Source: Cellvibrio mixtus subsp. mixtus J3-8
Lineage (GTDB): Bacteria > Pseudomonadota > Gammaproteobacteria > Pseudomonadales > Cellvibrionaceae
DNA: 64,000 nucleotides
Reading direction: 5' to 3'
NCBI RefSeq assembly: GCF_000766945.1
Contig: NZ_KN266211.1
Coordinates: forward strand, 127,352-191,351
Shown in pieces: positions 1 to 9,388 of this stretch. Position numbers and translations under genes: made by a program. The notes below the pieces were generated by a model. It saw only the letters and a program-made list of their open reading frames with translations, made no database searches and had not been told where the DNA came from. Position 1 is the first letter of the stretch; each line of letters starts with the position of its first letter.

Positions 1-308
1 CACTTTTTCCGAAATATAAGTTCTGCAACAAAAAATTCGGAGCGTGCCTAAAAACATAAAATCATTTTGAAATGTGCAGTATTCATGCCAGCGGGAATTA
101 GCTGCCAAATAATAATGAAATAGCGGTTTTATTAACGATTTTGTTGTAGGTGTTACAAATGATTAGAATTTTTCTAACTAAGTTTTTTTACAGCGGGAAT
201 ATTAAATTTTATTTAAATATTAAAGGGTTTTTAAAGGAGTTATTTTAAAAAGTTAAAAGCCCTTTGGTGGCTACAGGGATTTTTTATTATTGTGTAGTGG
301 CCAGTTTT

Positions 309-717
309 TTAACAACCCGAATTTCCATGTCCTGCTGAAGTGCCGAGAATATCCAGGAAACGCTGGACTTCATTAATGTGGCTTTGTACCCGGGCGGGAT
401 TATCGCCGCTACATTCGAGTGAGCCGTTAATGGTCCTGATAGTTTCACCAACCGTAACCATTATTAATGGAGTTGTGTGCGGGGCGATAACCGGCACCCG
501 CTTATGTCATCCGTATTCAGAGGGCAATTTGCAAGGCAACAGGCGGGTTTTGTTCGACGAGCTCCGGATTAGCGTTTACCGGAGCACAGGGGCAGGTGGA
601 GGGGTTGTTATCCCATCTTCCACGCTGTTCGCCTTTGGCAATTTCCGTTACATATACCAATCCGCCCATCGTAAGCGCCAGTGTTAAAACCTGCCGCCCC
701 AGCCGCCGAAATTGCAA
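309..717 (-). pseudogene. Possible decayed small secreted protein (two frames)
   Basis: Two abutting minus-strand frames could be one broken small gene. The upstream one (717 to 517) would start at TTG and has a signal-peptide-like N-terminus (basic start, then a hydrophobic stretch containing LTLALTMGGLVYV). The second (497 to 309) is in another frame and starts at GTG. A shift near 500-520 would be needed to join them, but in-frame stops lie between, so more than one change is required. I do not recognise the product. Chance open frames are a real alternative. Confidence 0.2.
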
Positions 718-1111
718 TGTTCATAAACAGTGGCCGCCATTAGGCACCACTTCTTTTTGTAATCTCCAGTCCCGGTTTGGGGGTGCGGTTAACTGCAACT
801 TATCCGGTAAAAACTCTTCCCTGGTTCGATTTTTTTCTCGTTGCCAGCTATTTTTGAGAAAAGCCTAAAGTCAAACCTCCGTGAAAATACAGTGTTTGCC
901 GTTTGGCGCTTGATCTTTGCGCTACCTGGTTTGCGTTCTCGGGTTTGGATTGGGTGTGGAGTGCCTGGTTTTGGTGTGATCTTGATTCATCAAGGTTCGA
1001 TTTTCGCCATGAGGCGTTTTATCACCTGATTAAACCTTTATATAAACAGCCGTTTTTCTTTGGTTATAAGCATTCTGCGCAAAACTGGCGCATATATAGT
1101 TATTTTGGTGC

Positions 1112-1126
1112 GTGAAAAATTTTCAC
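1112..1126. promoter_or_regulatory. Palindrome, candidate operator
   Basis: GTGAAAAATTTTCAC is a perfect 7-bp inverted repeat around one central base, about 113 bases before the first gene of the D-amino-acid operon. Size and position fit an operator for a dimeric repressor such as the RpiR-family regulator encoded at 3944-4816. That link is inference. Confidence 0.35.
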
Positions 1127-1152
1127 AATCTTCTGTTCAAATCGAATATTTC

Positions 1153-1261
1153 TGTAAATTATTTTCTTCTCATGGCGCATTTTTGATGGTAATCTTGCCA
1201 AAAGTGATCGTTTTTTCTGCTTTTGATGAGAAAAATGCATGTTACAAGAAAATAATTTACA
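1153..1261 (+). repeat. 16-bp perfect inverted repeat spanning the start codon region
   Basis: TGTAAATTATTTTCTT at 1153-1168 is the exact reverse complement of 1246-1261. The right arm covers codons 3-8 of the gene starting at 1239. In RNA this could fold around a 77-base loop and hide the translation start. In DNA the arms could be two operator half-sites. Confidence 0.4.
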
Positions 1262-2546
1262 AAAGGCATTAAAAAATCGGCTGCTTAGTCCCGCAGGTAA
1301 AGGCTTGGGTGATGTGACAACGCAGCCCTTGGTTGCCGATGCCGGGCTGTTGGGTTGGAACCTGCTGCGCGAGGATGTCAGCCTGCCAGTGGCAGTACTG
1401 AGTGAAAGCCGTGTACAGCATAACTTGCAGTGGATGAAATCCTTTATCAGCACTTATGGGCTGAAACTCGCACCTCATGGTAAAACTACTATGAGTCCGG
1501 CTTTATTCCATCGCCAATTGGAAGAAGGTGCCTGGGGCATTACGTTGGCGACGGCCCCCCAGGTGCAAGCGGCTTACGAATTCGGTGTGCGCCGCGTATT
1601 AATGGCCAACCAATTGGTTGGCAAAGCCAATATGGCAATCATCTCCCGTTTGTTGGAAAAGCCCGGGTTTGAGTTCTACGTAATCGTAGATTCAGCGGCG
1701 AATGTCGCTCAACTCGGCGATTTTTTCGCTGCTGCCGGCCAACGTTTGAATCTGCTATTGGAATTAGGGGTTACCGGTGGTCGTACCGGTGTGCGCGACG
1801 TTGCTACCCGCGATGAAGTACTTGCCGCTATCGCCCGTTTTCCACGGTCACTTGCCCTGTGTGGCGTAGAAGTATACGAAGGTGTGCTCAAAGAAGAGCC
1901 TCCTATTCGCGAATTCCTGCGCCTTGCGGTGCGTGAGTTGTTGACCCTGGAAGCTAATAGCCAATTGCAAGGCGAGCGCATAATCCTGACGGGTGCCGGT
2001 TCTGCCTGGTTTGACCTGGTCGCCGAAGAGTGGACCGGGCTTGCCCGCGGCTGGAATAACGACCATCCCGCCCGCCCGCTTGATATCGTCCTGCGTCCCG
2101 GTTGCTACCTCACGCATGATGTGGGTATCTATAAAGCTGCTGAAACGCGCATCCATACCAGCAATCTAGTCGCCCGTGATATGCAAACCAGCCTGCTACC
2201 TGCATTACAACTTTGGGCTTATGTACTTTCCATTCCTGAGCCCGGCCTTGCCATCCTTGGCCTTGGCAAGCGCGATGCGGCATTCGATGCAGGTTTACCC
2301 GTTCCTGCCCAACACTATCGCCCTGGTCGCGATACAGCGCCATCTGCTGCTCCTGCAGAGTGGAAGCTCACCGCAATGATGGATCAGCATGCGTTTATGC
2401 AAATCGCTGCCGGCGATGACCTGGCGGTGGGCGATATGCTTGTGCTGGATATTTCCCACCCGTGCCTGACATTCGACAAATGGCGGCAGCTACTGGTGGT
2501 GAACGATAACTATGCGGTGGTCGACGCCGTAGAAACATTTTTTTAA
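1239..2546 (+). CDS. Fold-III PLP amino acid deaminase / D-threonine aldolase-like
   Basis: This is a 435-residue cytoplasmic enzyme of the alanine-racemase-fold family that contains D-threonine aldolase and eukaryotic-type D-serine dehydratase (DSD1). The PLP lysine is K82 in the motif APHGKTT. Near the C-terminus H407 and C409 (ISHPCLTFDKW) match the His-x-Cys zinc pair of D-serine dehydratases. It would act on D-amino acids, either removing ammonia through an enamine/imine or cleaving a beta-hydroxy amino acid; sequence alone does not choose. The ATG has little ribosome-binding signal, and an inverted repeat overlaps the start. It heads a tight operon with a permease 9 bp downstream, a regulator, a D-aminoacylase and RidA, which supports a deaminase role. 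Confidence 0.85.
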   Translation: MLQENNLQKALKNRLLSPAGKGLGDVTTQPLVADAGLLGWNLLREDVSLPVAVLSESRVQHNLQWMKSFISTYGLKLAPHGKTTMSPALFHRQLEEGAWGITLATAPQVQAAYEFGVRRVLMANQLVGKANMAIISRLLEKPGFEFYVIVDSAANVAQLGDFFAAAGQRLNLLLELGVTGGRTGVRDVATRDEVLAAIARFPRSLALCGVEVYEGVLKEEPPIREFLRLAVRELLTLEANSQLQGERIILTGAGSAWFDLVAEEWTGLARGWNNDHPARPLDIVLRPGCYLTHDVGIYKAAETRIHTSNLVARDMQTSLLPALQLWAYVLSIPEPGLAILGLGKRDAAFDAGLPVPAQHYRPGRDTAPSAAPAEWKLTAMMDQHAFMQIAAGDDLAVGDMLVLDISHPCLTFDKWRQLLVVNDNYAVVDAVETFF

Positions 2547-2555
2547 GGGGCAATT

Positions 2556-3911
2556 GTGGAAGCGTTATTAAGCCCCGGTCACTGGTTATTGGTATACGCG
2601 CTGATCAGCATCATCGCACTGGTTTTGTTGATTGCCCGTTATCGCCTGAATCCTTTCATCACGCTCACGCTGGTTTCACTTGGACTGGGGTTGATGGCGG
2701 GAATCCCGGCAAAAGATGTAGTGTTTGTGTACGAAGCCGGCGTTGGTAAAACGCTGGGGCATATCGCATTAGTCGTAGCGCTCGGCACCATGCTCGGAAA
2801 AATGATGGCCGAGTCGGGCGGTGCAGAACAAATTGCGCGCACATTGATCGGCTGGTTTGGCGAAAAAAATGTGCATTGGGCGATGGTATTTATCGCGTTT
2901 TTGGTTGGCCTGCCCATTTTTTTCGAAGTCGGATTTGTATTGCTGATTCCGATTGCCTTTAACGTTGCGCGCCGTACGGGTACTTCGATGTTATTGGTTG
3001 GCTTGCCGATGGTGGCGGGGTTATCGGTAGTGCACGGTCTCGTTCCACCGCATCCGGCTGCGATGATTGCGGTAGGTGAATATCAAGCTAACGTTGGACG
3101 CACTATTTTTTATGCATTGGTAGTTGGAATTCCAACGGCAATTATCGCGGGACCCATTTTCGCCAAATGGATTGCCCCACGCATTCAATTGCCTGCGGTA
3201 AATCCACTTGAGCATGAATTTATTAATGAGGAAAAAGCGCGCGACTTGCCAGGTTTTGGTATCACACTGGCAACAATTATGTTGCCAGTGGTGTTGATGC
3301 TGCTCGGGGGTTGGGCGAACCAAATTGCTGCGCCGGGTACAAGCCTGAATGCATTTTTAACATTCGTGGGTAACTCGGTAGTTGCCTTGTTGATCGCAAC
3401 ATTGGTGAGTTTTTACACATTGGGATTGGCGCGCGGTTTTAATCGCGATTCAATTTTGAAATTCAGTCATGAATGTTTGGCCCCTACAGCGGGTATTACG
3501 TTATTGGTTGGCGCCGGTGGTGGTTTGAATCGCATTCTGGTTGAAGCCGGTATTGCCAAAGAAATTGTGACGGTTTCGGCGGGAATGGCATTAACTCCGC
3601 TCGCGATGGGGTGGTTAGTTGCCGCCTTAATGCGCATTGCAACCGGCTCTGCTACTGTGGCGATGAGCACGGCAGCAGGCATTGTTGCACCCATCGCGAT
3701 GGCTGCCAATTATCCGCATCCCGAATTATTGGTAATTGCCACCGGCGCAGGTTCATTAATTTTGTCGCACGTGAACGACGGCGGTTTCTGGCTGATTAAA
3801 GAATATTTCAATATGACCGTGACCCAGACGCTAAAAACCTGGACGGTGCTGGAAACCATAATTTCACTGGTCGCTTTCGGTTTTGTGTCACTGTTGGCGA
3901 TGATTATTTAA
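2556..3911 (+). CDS. GntP-family permease, DsdX-like
   Basis: This is a 451-residue inner-membrane transporter with about 12 hydrophobic segments, typical of the Gnt (gluconate/GntP) family. That family also includes the D-serine permease DsdX. Family-type stretches include GLPIFFEVGFVLLIPIAF and LVPPHPA. The start is GTG, with AAGGGG just upstream, only 9 bp after the deaminase gene. Because all neighbours act on amino acids rather than sugar acids, a D-amino acid or N-acyl-D-amino acid is a more likely substrate than gluconate; this is inference from context. Confidence 0.85.
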   Translation: MEALLSPGHWLLVYALISIIALVLLIARYRLNPFITLTLVSLGLGLMAGIPAKDVVFVYEAGVGKTLGHIALVVALGTMLGKMMAESGGAEQIARTLIGWFGEKNVHWAMVFIAFLVGLPIFFEVGFVLLIPIAFNVARRTGTSMLLVGLPMVAGLSVVHGLVPPHPAAMIAVGEYQANVGRTIFYALVVGIPTAIIAGPIFAKWIAPRIQLPAVNPLEHEFINEEKARDLPGFGITLATIMLPVVLMLLGGWANQIAAPGTSLNAFLTFVGNSVVALLIATLVSFYTLGLARGFNRDSILKFSHECLAPTAGITLLVGAGGGLNRILVEAGIAKEIVTVSAGMALTPLAMGWLVAALMRIATGSATVAMSTAAGIVAPIAMAANYPHPELLVIATGAGSLILSHVNDGGFWLIKEYFNMTVTQTLKTWTVLETIISLVAFGFVSLLAMII

Positions 3912-3943
3912 AGCGCGCTTATTAGAACGCGAGTGAAAAATTC

Positions 3944-4816
3944 ATGACTGCATTATTCGATATTGTTTATCACATTCGCGGTAGTCGCGATCGCCTTTCC
4001 GCAACGGAGCAAAAAGTTGCCGATACAATCCTGGAGGATATCGCCTTTGCCGCCAGCGCCAGTATTGATCAACTAGCTGCAAAAGCGAGTGTGAGTATTG
4101 CCACTATTTCGCGCTTTGCAAAATCCGTTGGCTGCGAAGATATTCGCGATCTGAAATTAAAACTGGCGCAAGCCAGTGCAGTGGGGACACGCTTTTTAGC
4201 GGAGGTGCCTGCAGTAGAAGAGAGTGCATTTTATGCGCAAATTTGCAGTGAAGTTGAATCTACATTACGTGCAAATTTATCGCGTTTTGTAGAAGCAGAT
4301 TTTCGTGCGGCAGCTAATTTGCTGAATAGTGCGCGCCTGATTTATATCGGCGGCATGGGTGGGGCATCCACCATGTTATCGGACGAAGTGCAATTCCGTA
4401 TCGCCCGTTTGGGGATTGCGGTAAGCGCATACCATGATCCGGTTTTGCTGCGTATGTTTGCTGCTACCTTGACTGAAAAAGATGTATTGGTGCTGTTATC
4501 GGTTACCGGTGTTACTCCTGAATTACTGGAAGTTGCCGATATTGCGCGTGAATACGGCGCGAAGCTTATTGTGCTTTCCGCACACAGTTCGCCGTTGGCC
4601 CAAAAGGCCGACATAGTGATTCCTTTGGTGACTGAAGAAACGGATTTTATTTATAAGCCATCGGCATCCCGTTACGGCATGTTGCTGGCAATTGACATAC
4701 TGGCCACTGAGTTGGCGCTCGCACGTAAATCCGAAAGCAAGGAATTGTTGCGCAGGGTGAAATTTGCACTCGATGAATATCGCGGTGGCGACAATCGCCT
4801 GCCGCTGGGCGATTAA
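3944..4816 (+). CDS. RpiR/MurR-family transcriptional regulator
   Basis: This 290-residue DNA-binding regulator has an N-terminal HTH_6 domain (about residues 1-80, with ATISRFAKSVGCEDIRDLK as the recognition region). A C-terminal SIS sugar-phosphate-type domain follows at about 125-260 (YIGGMGGASTML ... VLVLLSVTGVTPELLEVADIA). RpiR proteins usually sense phosphosugars or related metabolites and act on neighbouring operons. It lies inside the operon, so it is probably autoregulatory, and the palindrome at 1112-1126 is a candidate target. The ligand is unknown. Confidence 0.88.
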   Translation: MTALFDIVYHIRGSRDRLSATEQKVADTILEDIAFAASASIDQLAAKASVSIATISRFAKSVGCEDIRDLKLKLAQASAVGTRFLAEVPAVEESAFYAQICSEVESTLRANLSRFVEADFRAAANLLNSARLIYIGGMGGASTMLSDEVQFRIARLGIAVSAYHDPVLLRMFAATLTEKDVLVLLSVTGVTPELLEVADIAREYGAKLIVLSAHSSPLAQKADIVIPLVTEETDFIYKPSASRYGMLLAIDILATELALARKSESKELLRRVKFALDEYRGGDNRLPLGD

Positions 4817-4853
4817 CACAACATTTCTGAATAACAATATTTTTGCAGGATGA

Positions 4854-6317
4854 ATGGCAGTGAAGTTTGATTTGATTATTCGCAACGCGCAAATTCTGGA
4901 TGGTTCAGGTGAACCATCTTTTGATGCGGACATTGCCATTCATGCGGGAACCATTGCAGCTATCGGGACGCTTGAAAATCAGGATGCCCTGACAACGTTG
5001 TACGCGGAGGGCATGGTTCTCGCTCCCGGTTTTATTGATGTGCACACCCATGATGACCTGCAGGTTATTCGTGCGCCGGACATGCTGCCAAAAATTTCAC
5101 AAGGAATTACCACCGTAATTGTTGGCAATTGCGGCATTAGTGCAAGCCCGGTCAGCCTTAATGGCAACCTGCCGGACCCGATGAATTTATTAGGCATCGC
5201 GGATGATTTTGAATTTCCGGATTTTGCCAGCTACAAAGCGGCGGTGAATAAAACACAGCCCTCGGTAAATGTTGCGGCTTTAGTCGGGCATACGGCATTG
5301 CGTAATAATCATATGGATAAATTGAATCGCACCGCCACTGCTGATGAAATTGAAAAAATGCGCGTGCAATTGCGTGAAAGTTTAAAGGAAGGTGCATTGG
5401 GGCTTTCATCCGGCCTTGCATACGCTTCCGCATTTTCTGCAACCGTTGATGAAGTAAAAAGTTTGGCGCAAGTGTTAAATGAATTCGGCGCAGTCTACAC
5501 AACCCATCTGCGCACTGAATTTAATGAAATTTTATCGGCGTTAGATGAAGCATTTGAAACGGGTGAAGCGGCCCAGGCACCAGTGATTATTTCGCATTTG
5601 AAATGCGCCGGTGCCGGTAATTGGGGACGCAGTGGTGAAGTGTTGCAAAAAATTGAGCATGCTGCAGCGAATCACCCTGTCGGTTGCGATTGTTATCCTT
5701 ACAGCGCGAGTTCATCGACGCTGGATTTGCAACAGGTGACTAGCGACTTCGATATTGTGATTACCTGGAGCGATCCACATCCGGAACAAGGTGGAAAAAA
5801 ACTGGCTGAAATTGCCAGTGAATGGCAAATAAGTTTGTTGGACGCGGCAAAAAAATTACAACCGGCTGGTGCGGTATATCACGGTATGAGTGAACAGGAT
5901 GTTCAAAAAATCCTTGCTCATCCATTAACGATGGTTGGATCAGATGGTTTGCCAGTCGACCCATTGCCTCATCCGCGTTTATGGGGCGCATTTCCGCGAG
6001 TGCTTGGACATTATAGCCGCGATTTGAATTTGTTCAGTTTACCTGAGGCGGTGCGCAAAATGACGCGCATGTCTGCTGATCGTTTTGGCCTGGATGATCG
6101 GGGCCGTATAGCAGTGGGAGCGGCGGCGGATTTGGTGTTATTCGATCCACAACAAGTAAAAGATTCGGCAACTTTTTCCCAGCCTCAACAATTAGCCGAA
6201 GGCATTCACTCCGTGTGGGTGAACGGTATATTGAGTTACCAAAATAAAAAAATAACTGGCCAACGCGCTGGAAAATTTTTGGAACGGCAACGGGATTTAA
6301 GGGTTGGGTTTTATTGA
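4854..6317 (+). CDS. N-acyl-D-amino-acid deacylase (D-aminoacylase)
   Basis: This 487-residue amidohydrolase is predicted to release free D-amino acids from N-acyl-D-amino acids. The metal-binding HTHDD motif lies at residues 64-68 (FIDVHTHDD). C93 in VGNCGIS is the cysteine ligand typical of D-aminoacylases. Later conserved pieces are THLRTE, ISHLKCAG and the late aspartate in GSDGLPVDP. No signal peptide is seen, so it acts in the cytoplasm. Chain specificity (D-Glu, D-Asp or broad) cannot be read from the sequence. Its product would feed the PLP enzyme at 1239. Confidence 0.9.
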   Translation: MAVKFDLIIRNAQILDGSGEPSFDADIAIHAGTIAAIGTLENQDALTTLYAEGMVLAPGFIDVHTHDDLQVIRAPDMLPKISQGITTVIVGNCGISASPVSLNGNLPDPMNLLGIADDFEFPDFASYKAAVNKTQPSVNVAALVGHTALRNNHMDKLNRTATADEIEKMRVQLRESLKEGALGLSSGLAYASAFSATVDEVKSLAQVLNEFGAVYTTHLRTEFNEILSALDEAFETGEAAQAPVIISHLKCAGAGNWGRSGEVLQKIEHAAANHPVGCDCYPYSASSSTLDLQQVTSDFDIVITWSDPHPEQGGKKLAEIASEWQISLLDAAKKLQPAGAVYHGMSEQDVQKILAHPLTMVGSDGLPVDPLPHPRLWGAFPRVLGHYSRDLNLFSLPEAVRKMTRMSADRFGLDDRGRIAVGAAADLVLFDPQQVKDSATFSQPQQLAEGIHSVWVNGILSYQNKKITGQRAGKFLERQRDLRVGFY

Positions 6318-6328
6318 ATCCCTTGGTC

Positions 6329-6373
6329 CTTTTTTCGAAGGGTGAGTTGCCGTTAGCGGCTCCTTTGAAAAAG
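6329..6373 (+). other. Imperfect intra-operon hairpin
   Basis: In the 106-base gap between the D-aminoacylase and ridA, 6329-6341 pairs imperfectly with 6362-6373 (one bulge, one mismatch), and a small CCG/CGG stem sits in the loop. It lacks a clean T run after the stem. A processing site or partial attenuator is possible. Confidence 0.3.
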
Positions 6374-6423
6374 AAGTCGGGGGATTAAACTGCAAACATT
6401 CATACAAACTTTGAGAGTTAAAC

Positions 6424-6816
6424 ATGTCCGAAATAAAACGTTACGGTGTTGAAGGTGGCAAAGGTACTGGTGGTCAGCATCTGCCATTTGCGCGCGCTGC
6501 CGGTGCTGATGGTTGGTTATTTGTATCTGGCCAGGTACCCATGGTTAAGGGTGAAATTATTGACGGTGGTATTGTTGCGCAATCTCATCAAGCCATTAAA
6601 AACGTACTTGCAATTCTGGCAGAAGCTGGCTACGGGCCGGAGCATGTAGTGCGTTGTGGTGTATGGCTGGATGACCCGCGTGATTTTATGTCATTCAATC
6701 GTGTATTTATGGAATATTTCGGCGCAAATCCTCCCGCGCGCGCATGTGTGGTGTCCAGCATGGTGGTGGATTGCAAAGTAGAAGTAGATTGTGTGGCTTA
6801 CAAAAAACCGGAATAA
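6424..6816 (+). CDS. RidA family imine/enamine deaminase
   Basis: This 130-residue protein has the length and motifs of the RidA/YjgF/UK114 family: VSGQVP near residue 35, HQAIKN in the middle, and the conserved arginine in NPPARACV near residue 102. RidA proteins hydrolyse reactive 2-imino acids or enamines made by PLP enzymes. Placing one in an operon with a PLP deaminase makes chemical sense. The protein is cytoplasmic and probably trimeric, as known for the family. The GH20 gene starts 15 bp downstream. Confidence 0.9.
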   Translation: MSEIKRYGVEGGKGTGGQHLPFARAAGADGWLFVSGQVPMVKGEIIDGGIVAQSHQAIKNVLAILAEAGYGPEHVVRCGVWLDDPRDFMSFNRVFMEYFGANPPARACVVSSMVVDCKVEVDCVAYKKPE

Positions 6817-6831
6817 GATGTAATTAAAATT

Positions 6832-9351
6832 ATGATTCGCTATTTAGTACTCATTGTCAGTTTTATTTTTTCTGCTTGTGCAAATGCACAGGCAGATTTG
6901 CTGCCACTAATGCCCTGGCCACAATCGGTGGTGCAACAACACGGGCAATTGCAATTGGGTAATAAATGGTTAATCGCAATTGATGCCAGGAAAAATGGTG
7001 AAATAAACGCGGCGCTAAAACGTATAGTTAAACGTGTAGAGCTACAAACCGGCCAAAAAATTCAGTGGAAATTAGTGGGTACTGACAAAGCTAATGTCAT
7101 TATCAAGGCGAATCAGGTTGCGCCTATCTCCGATTTCATTAAGGATTGGGATGAGTCTTACCAGCTAACAATATCAACCAATACTGTTACGTTATCGGCC
7201 AACCAATCATTGGGTGTTTTGCGCGGCCTCGAAACCTTATTGCAGTTAATTGGTAACCAACATCAAAGCATTCAATTGCCATTAGTGAGTATCCAGGATC
7301 AGCCACGATTTAAATGGCGTGGGCTGTTGCTTGACACTTCGCGCCATTTTTTTTCGGTCAATACTATTAAACGTCAAATCGATGCCATGGCGGCGGCCAA
7401 ATATAATATTTTCCATTGGCATTTAACGGATGATCAGGGCTGGCGCTTTGAATCAAAAAAATATCCGAAGTTACATAAGTTAGCGTCCGATGGGGAATAT
7501 TATTCGCGCAAGCAAATCCGTGAAATTGTCAGCTATGCACGTGAGCGTGGCATTCAGGTTTTGCCTGAAATTGATGTTCCGGGTCATGCAAGTGCAATTG
7601 CTGTTGCTTACCCTGAGTTAATGTCAGCCCCAGGTCCCTATGCGATGGAATATCGCTGGGGTGTACATAAGCCCTTGTTAAATCCAGCCAACGAAAAAGT
7701 GTATGAGTTTGTAGATGGCCTGGTTGAGGAGGTCACTGAATTATTTCCCTTTGAATATTTGCATATCGGTGGCGACGAGGTAGATCCTGAACATTGGAAT
7801 ACCAATCCAGATATTCAGGCATTTATGAAAGCAAATGGATTAAAAGATTCTCGGGCGTTGCACGCGTACTTTAATCAGCGCGTACAAAAAATATTGCAAC
7901 GACATCAACGCAAAATGATTGGTTGGGATGAAATCCAGCACAAAGATTTGCCGAAAGACATTCTGATCCATTCCTGGCGAGGACCGGACGGTGTAAGTGA
8001 TGCGGTTAGCCATGGCTTTCAGGCGATCTTATCTACCGGTTATTATTTGGACCAACCACAATATGCTTCTTATCACTACCGCAATGATCCAATTCCACCT
8101 GCCCCGGTTGTAGTCGATAACATTTCTGCACAAGATGCAATAAATAGCTGGCGCTTTGAAATGCCGCGCAAGCGCGGAAAACCGGTAACGGGGTCTTTCA
8201 GTTTAATTGGTGAAGGAAAAAATGCGCGTGCTTTAGTCGATTTCACCGGTAAGTCGCGCCGTGAGGCAAAACTACACAGCTACGATGAAGAATCTGCGAT
8301 TTTTTCATTGGATACATGGATGGGGCCCGCCCAATTTAACGTTACTTTTTCTGATAAAAAAGTACCGGCTTCTGTTAAAGGTTTGTCAAAAGAAAGAACG
8401 ATTTTGGAAGGCACTATTCTTGTCGGTAATGCACCTTATTCTATTAGCGGTGAAAAAATAACAAATAACCCTTCTTTACAAAAAAATACTGATTTTGAAA
8501 ATTTGGATAAAAAAAATAACGGTAAAAATCCTTTAAAAAATAGTGCACAAAAACGGTTACCAAAAACCGAACCCGTGGCGCATTTAAGTGCAGAAAATGA
8601 GGCTTTGATACTGGGTGGTGAAGCTGCGCTATGGGTAGAAATTGTCGATGAACATAGTATTGACTTGCGTTTGTGGCCGCGCGCATTTGTTGTTGCAGAA
8701 AGGCTTTGGTCGGCCCGAAGTTTGCAAGATGAAAGTACCCTTTATGTGCGTATGGATAAGGTTGCAAATTGGGCGGAAAAATCAGTAGGTTTGTTGCACA
8801 ACAGTCAACAGCAAGCTGCGTTAAAAAAATTGGTGAGTGATAGCGCCAATGCGACAGAAATAATGAGTTTGGCAACATTTATTCAAACATTGGAGCCTGC
8901 ACATTATTACCATCGCCAGCATGAAAAATCGGCTAATGAAAGTTATTCAAAAGCTGATCCATTAAATCGACTGGTTGATGCATTGCCTGCAGAAAATGAA
9001 AACTTGCGACAATTTAATCTGCGCCTGGAGCAATGGTTAAAGAATCCACAAGATGATGAGAATTATCACCAGCTGCGTGAACAGTTTTCAGTATGGAGTG
9101 ATGCAGGAATAAAACTGCTTCCGTTAGTAAAAGATCGCTCGCAATGGCAATCATTAGCGGAAAAAGTACAAAAGGTCTCACAGTGGGGAATATTGCTGTT
9201 GGATCGTCGGCTGCAGGGAGCATTGATTACGGAAAATGAACAGGAAGAGGTAAAAAAACTACTCATAAACGCGCAAAAAATTGATCAGGAAATCATAGTG
9301 GCGACGGCTTATTCTGTAGAGAAAATTTTGTATTCGTTTACACGCCCCTAG
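6832..9351 (+). CDS. GH20 beta-N-acetylhexosaminidase with a barrel insert
   Basis: This 839-residue exported enzyme is predicted to remove terminal GlcNAc from chitooligosaccharides or related glycans. The N-terminus is a signal peptide (FSACANAQA); a lipobox reading with Cys16 is possible but weak. The GH20b-like domain covers about 22-155 and the catalytic barrel follows. The catalytic Asp-Glu pair is D315-E316 in HIGGDEVDPEHW, and GWDEI follows at about 364-368. Residues about 425-585 are an extra domain with a Lys/Asn-rich tail, inserted before the last barrel segment (LGGEAALWVEIVDE). The family is usually shorter. It sits 15 bp after ridA and is probably in the same operon. Confidence 0.92.
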   Translation: MIRYLVLIVSFIFSACANAQADLLPLMPWPQSVVQQHGQLQLGNKWLIAIDARKNGEINAALKRIVKRVELQTGQKIQWKLVGTDKANVIIKANQVAPISDFIKDWDESYQLTISTNTVTLSANQSLGVLRGLETLLQLIGNQHQSIQLPLVSIQDQPRFKWRGLLLDTSRHFFSVNTIKRQIDAMAAAKYNIFHWHLTDDQGWRFESKKYPKLHKLASDGEYYSRKQIREIVSYARERGIQVLPEIDVPGHASAIAVAYPELMSAPGPYAMEYRWGVHKPLLNPANEKVYEFVDGLVEEVTELFPFEYLHIGGDEVDPEHWNTNPDIQAFMKANGLKDSRALHAYFNQRVQKILQRHQRKMIGWDEIQHKDLPKDILIHSWRGPDGVSDAVSHGFQAILSTGYYLDQPQYASYHYRNDPIPPAPVVVDNISAQDAINSWRFEMPRKRGKPVTGSFSLIGEGKNARALVDFTGKSRREAKLHSYDEESAIFSLDTWMGPAQFNVTFSDKKVPASVKGLSKERTILEGTILVGNAPYSISGEKITNNPSLQKNTDFENLDKKNNGKNPLKNSAQKRLPKTEPVAHLSAENEALILGGEAALWVEIVDEHSIDLRLWPRAFVVAERLWSARSLQDESTLYVRMDKVANWAEKSVGLLHNSQQQAALKKLVSDSANATEIMSLATFIQTLEPAHYYHRQHEKSANESYSKADPLNRLVDALPAENENLRQFNLRLEQWLKNPQDDENYHQLREQFSVWSDAGIKLLPLVKDRSQWQSLAEKVQKVSQWGILLLDRRLQGALITENEQEEVKKLLINAQKIDQEIIVATAYSVEKILYSFTRP

Positions 9352-9388
9352 TTTGTAAAAAATGGTTGGGGGAATTGTAAATAAAGTT

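Larger units (their letters stand above)
1..1238. other. AT-rich leader region with no convincing gene
   Basis: No confident gene is seen here. The first 300 bases are very AT-rich. A weak hairpin (CCCT/AGGG near 260-285, then a T run) could be the terminator of a gene outside the window. Positions 309-717 hold a doubtful minus-strand reading frame pair, listed separately. From about 1030 to 1238 the sequence becomes AT-rich again and holds a palindrome and one arm of a long inverted repeat, so this is probably the control region of the operon that starts at 1239. Confidence 0.5.
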
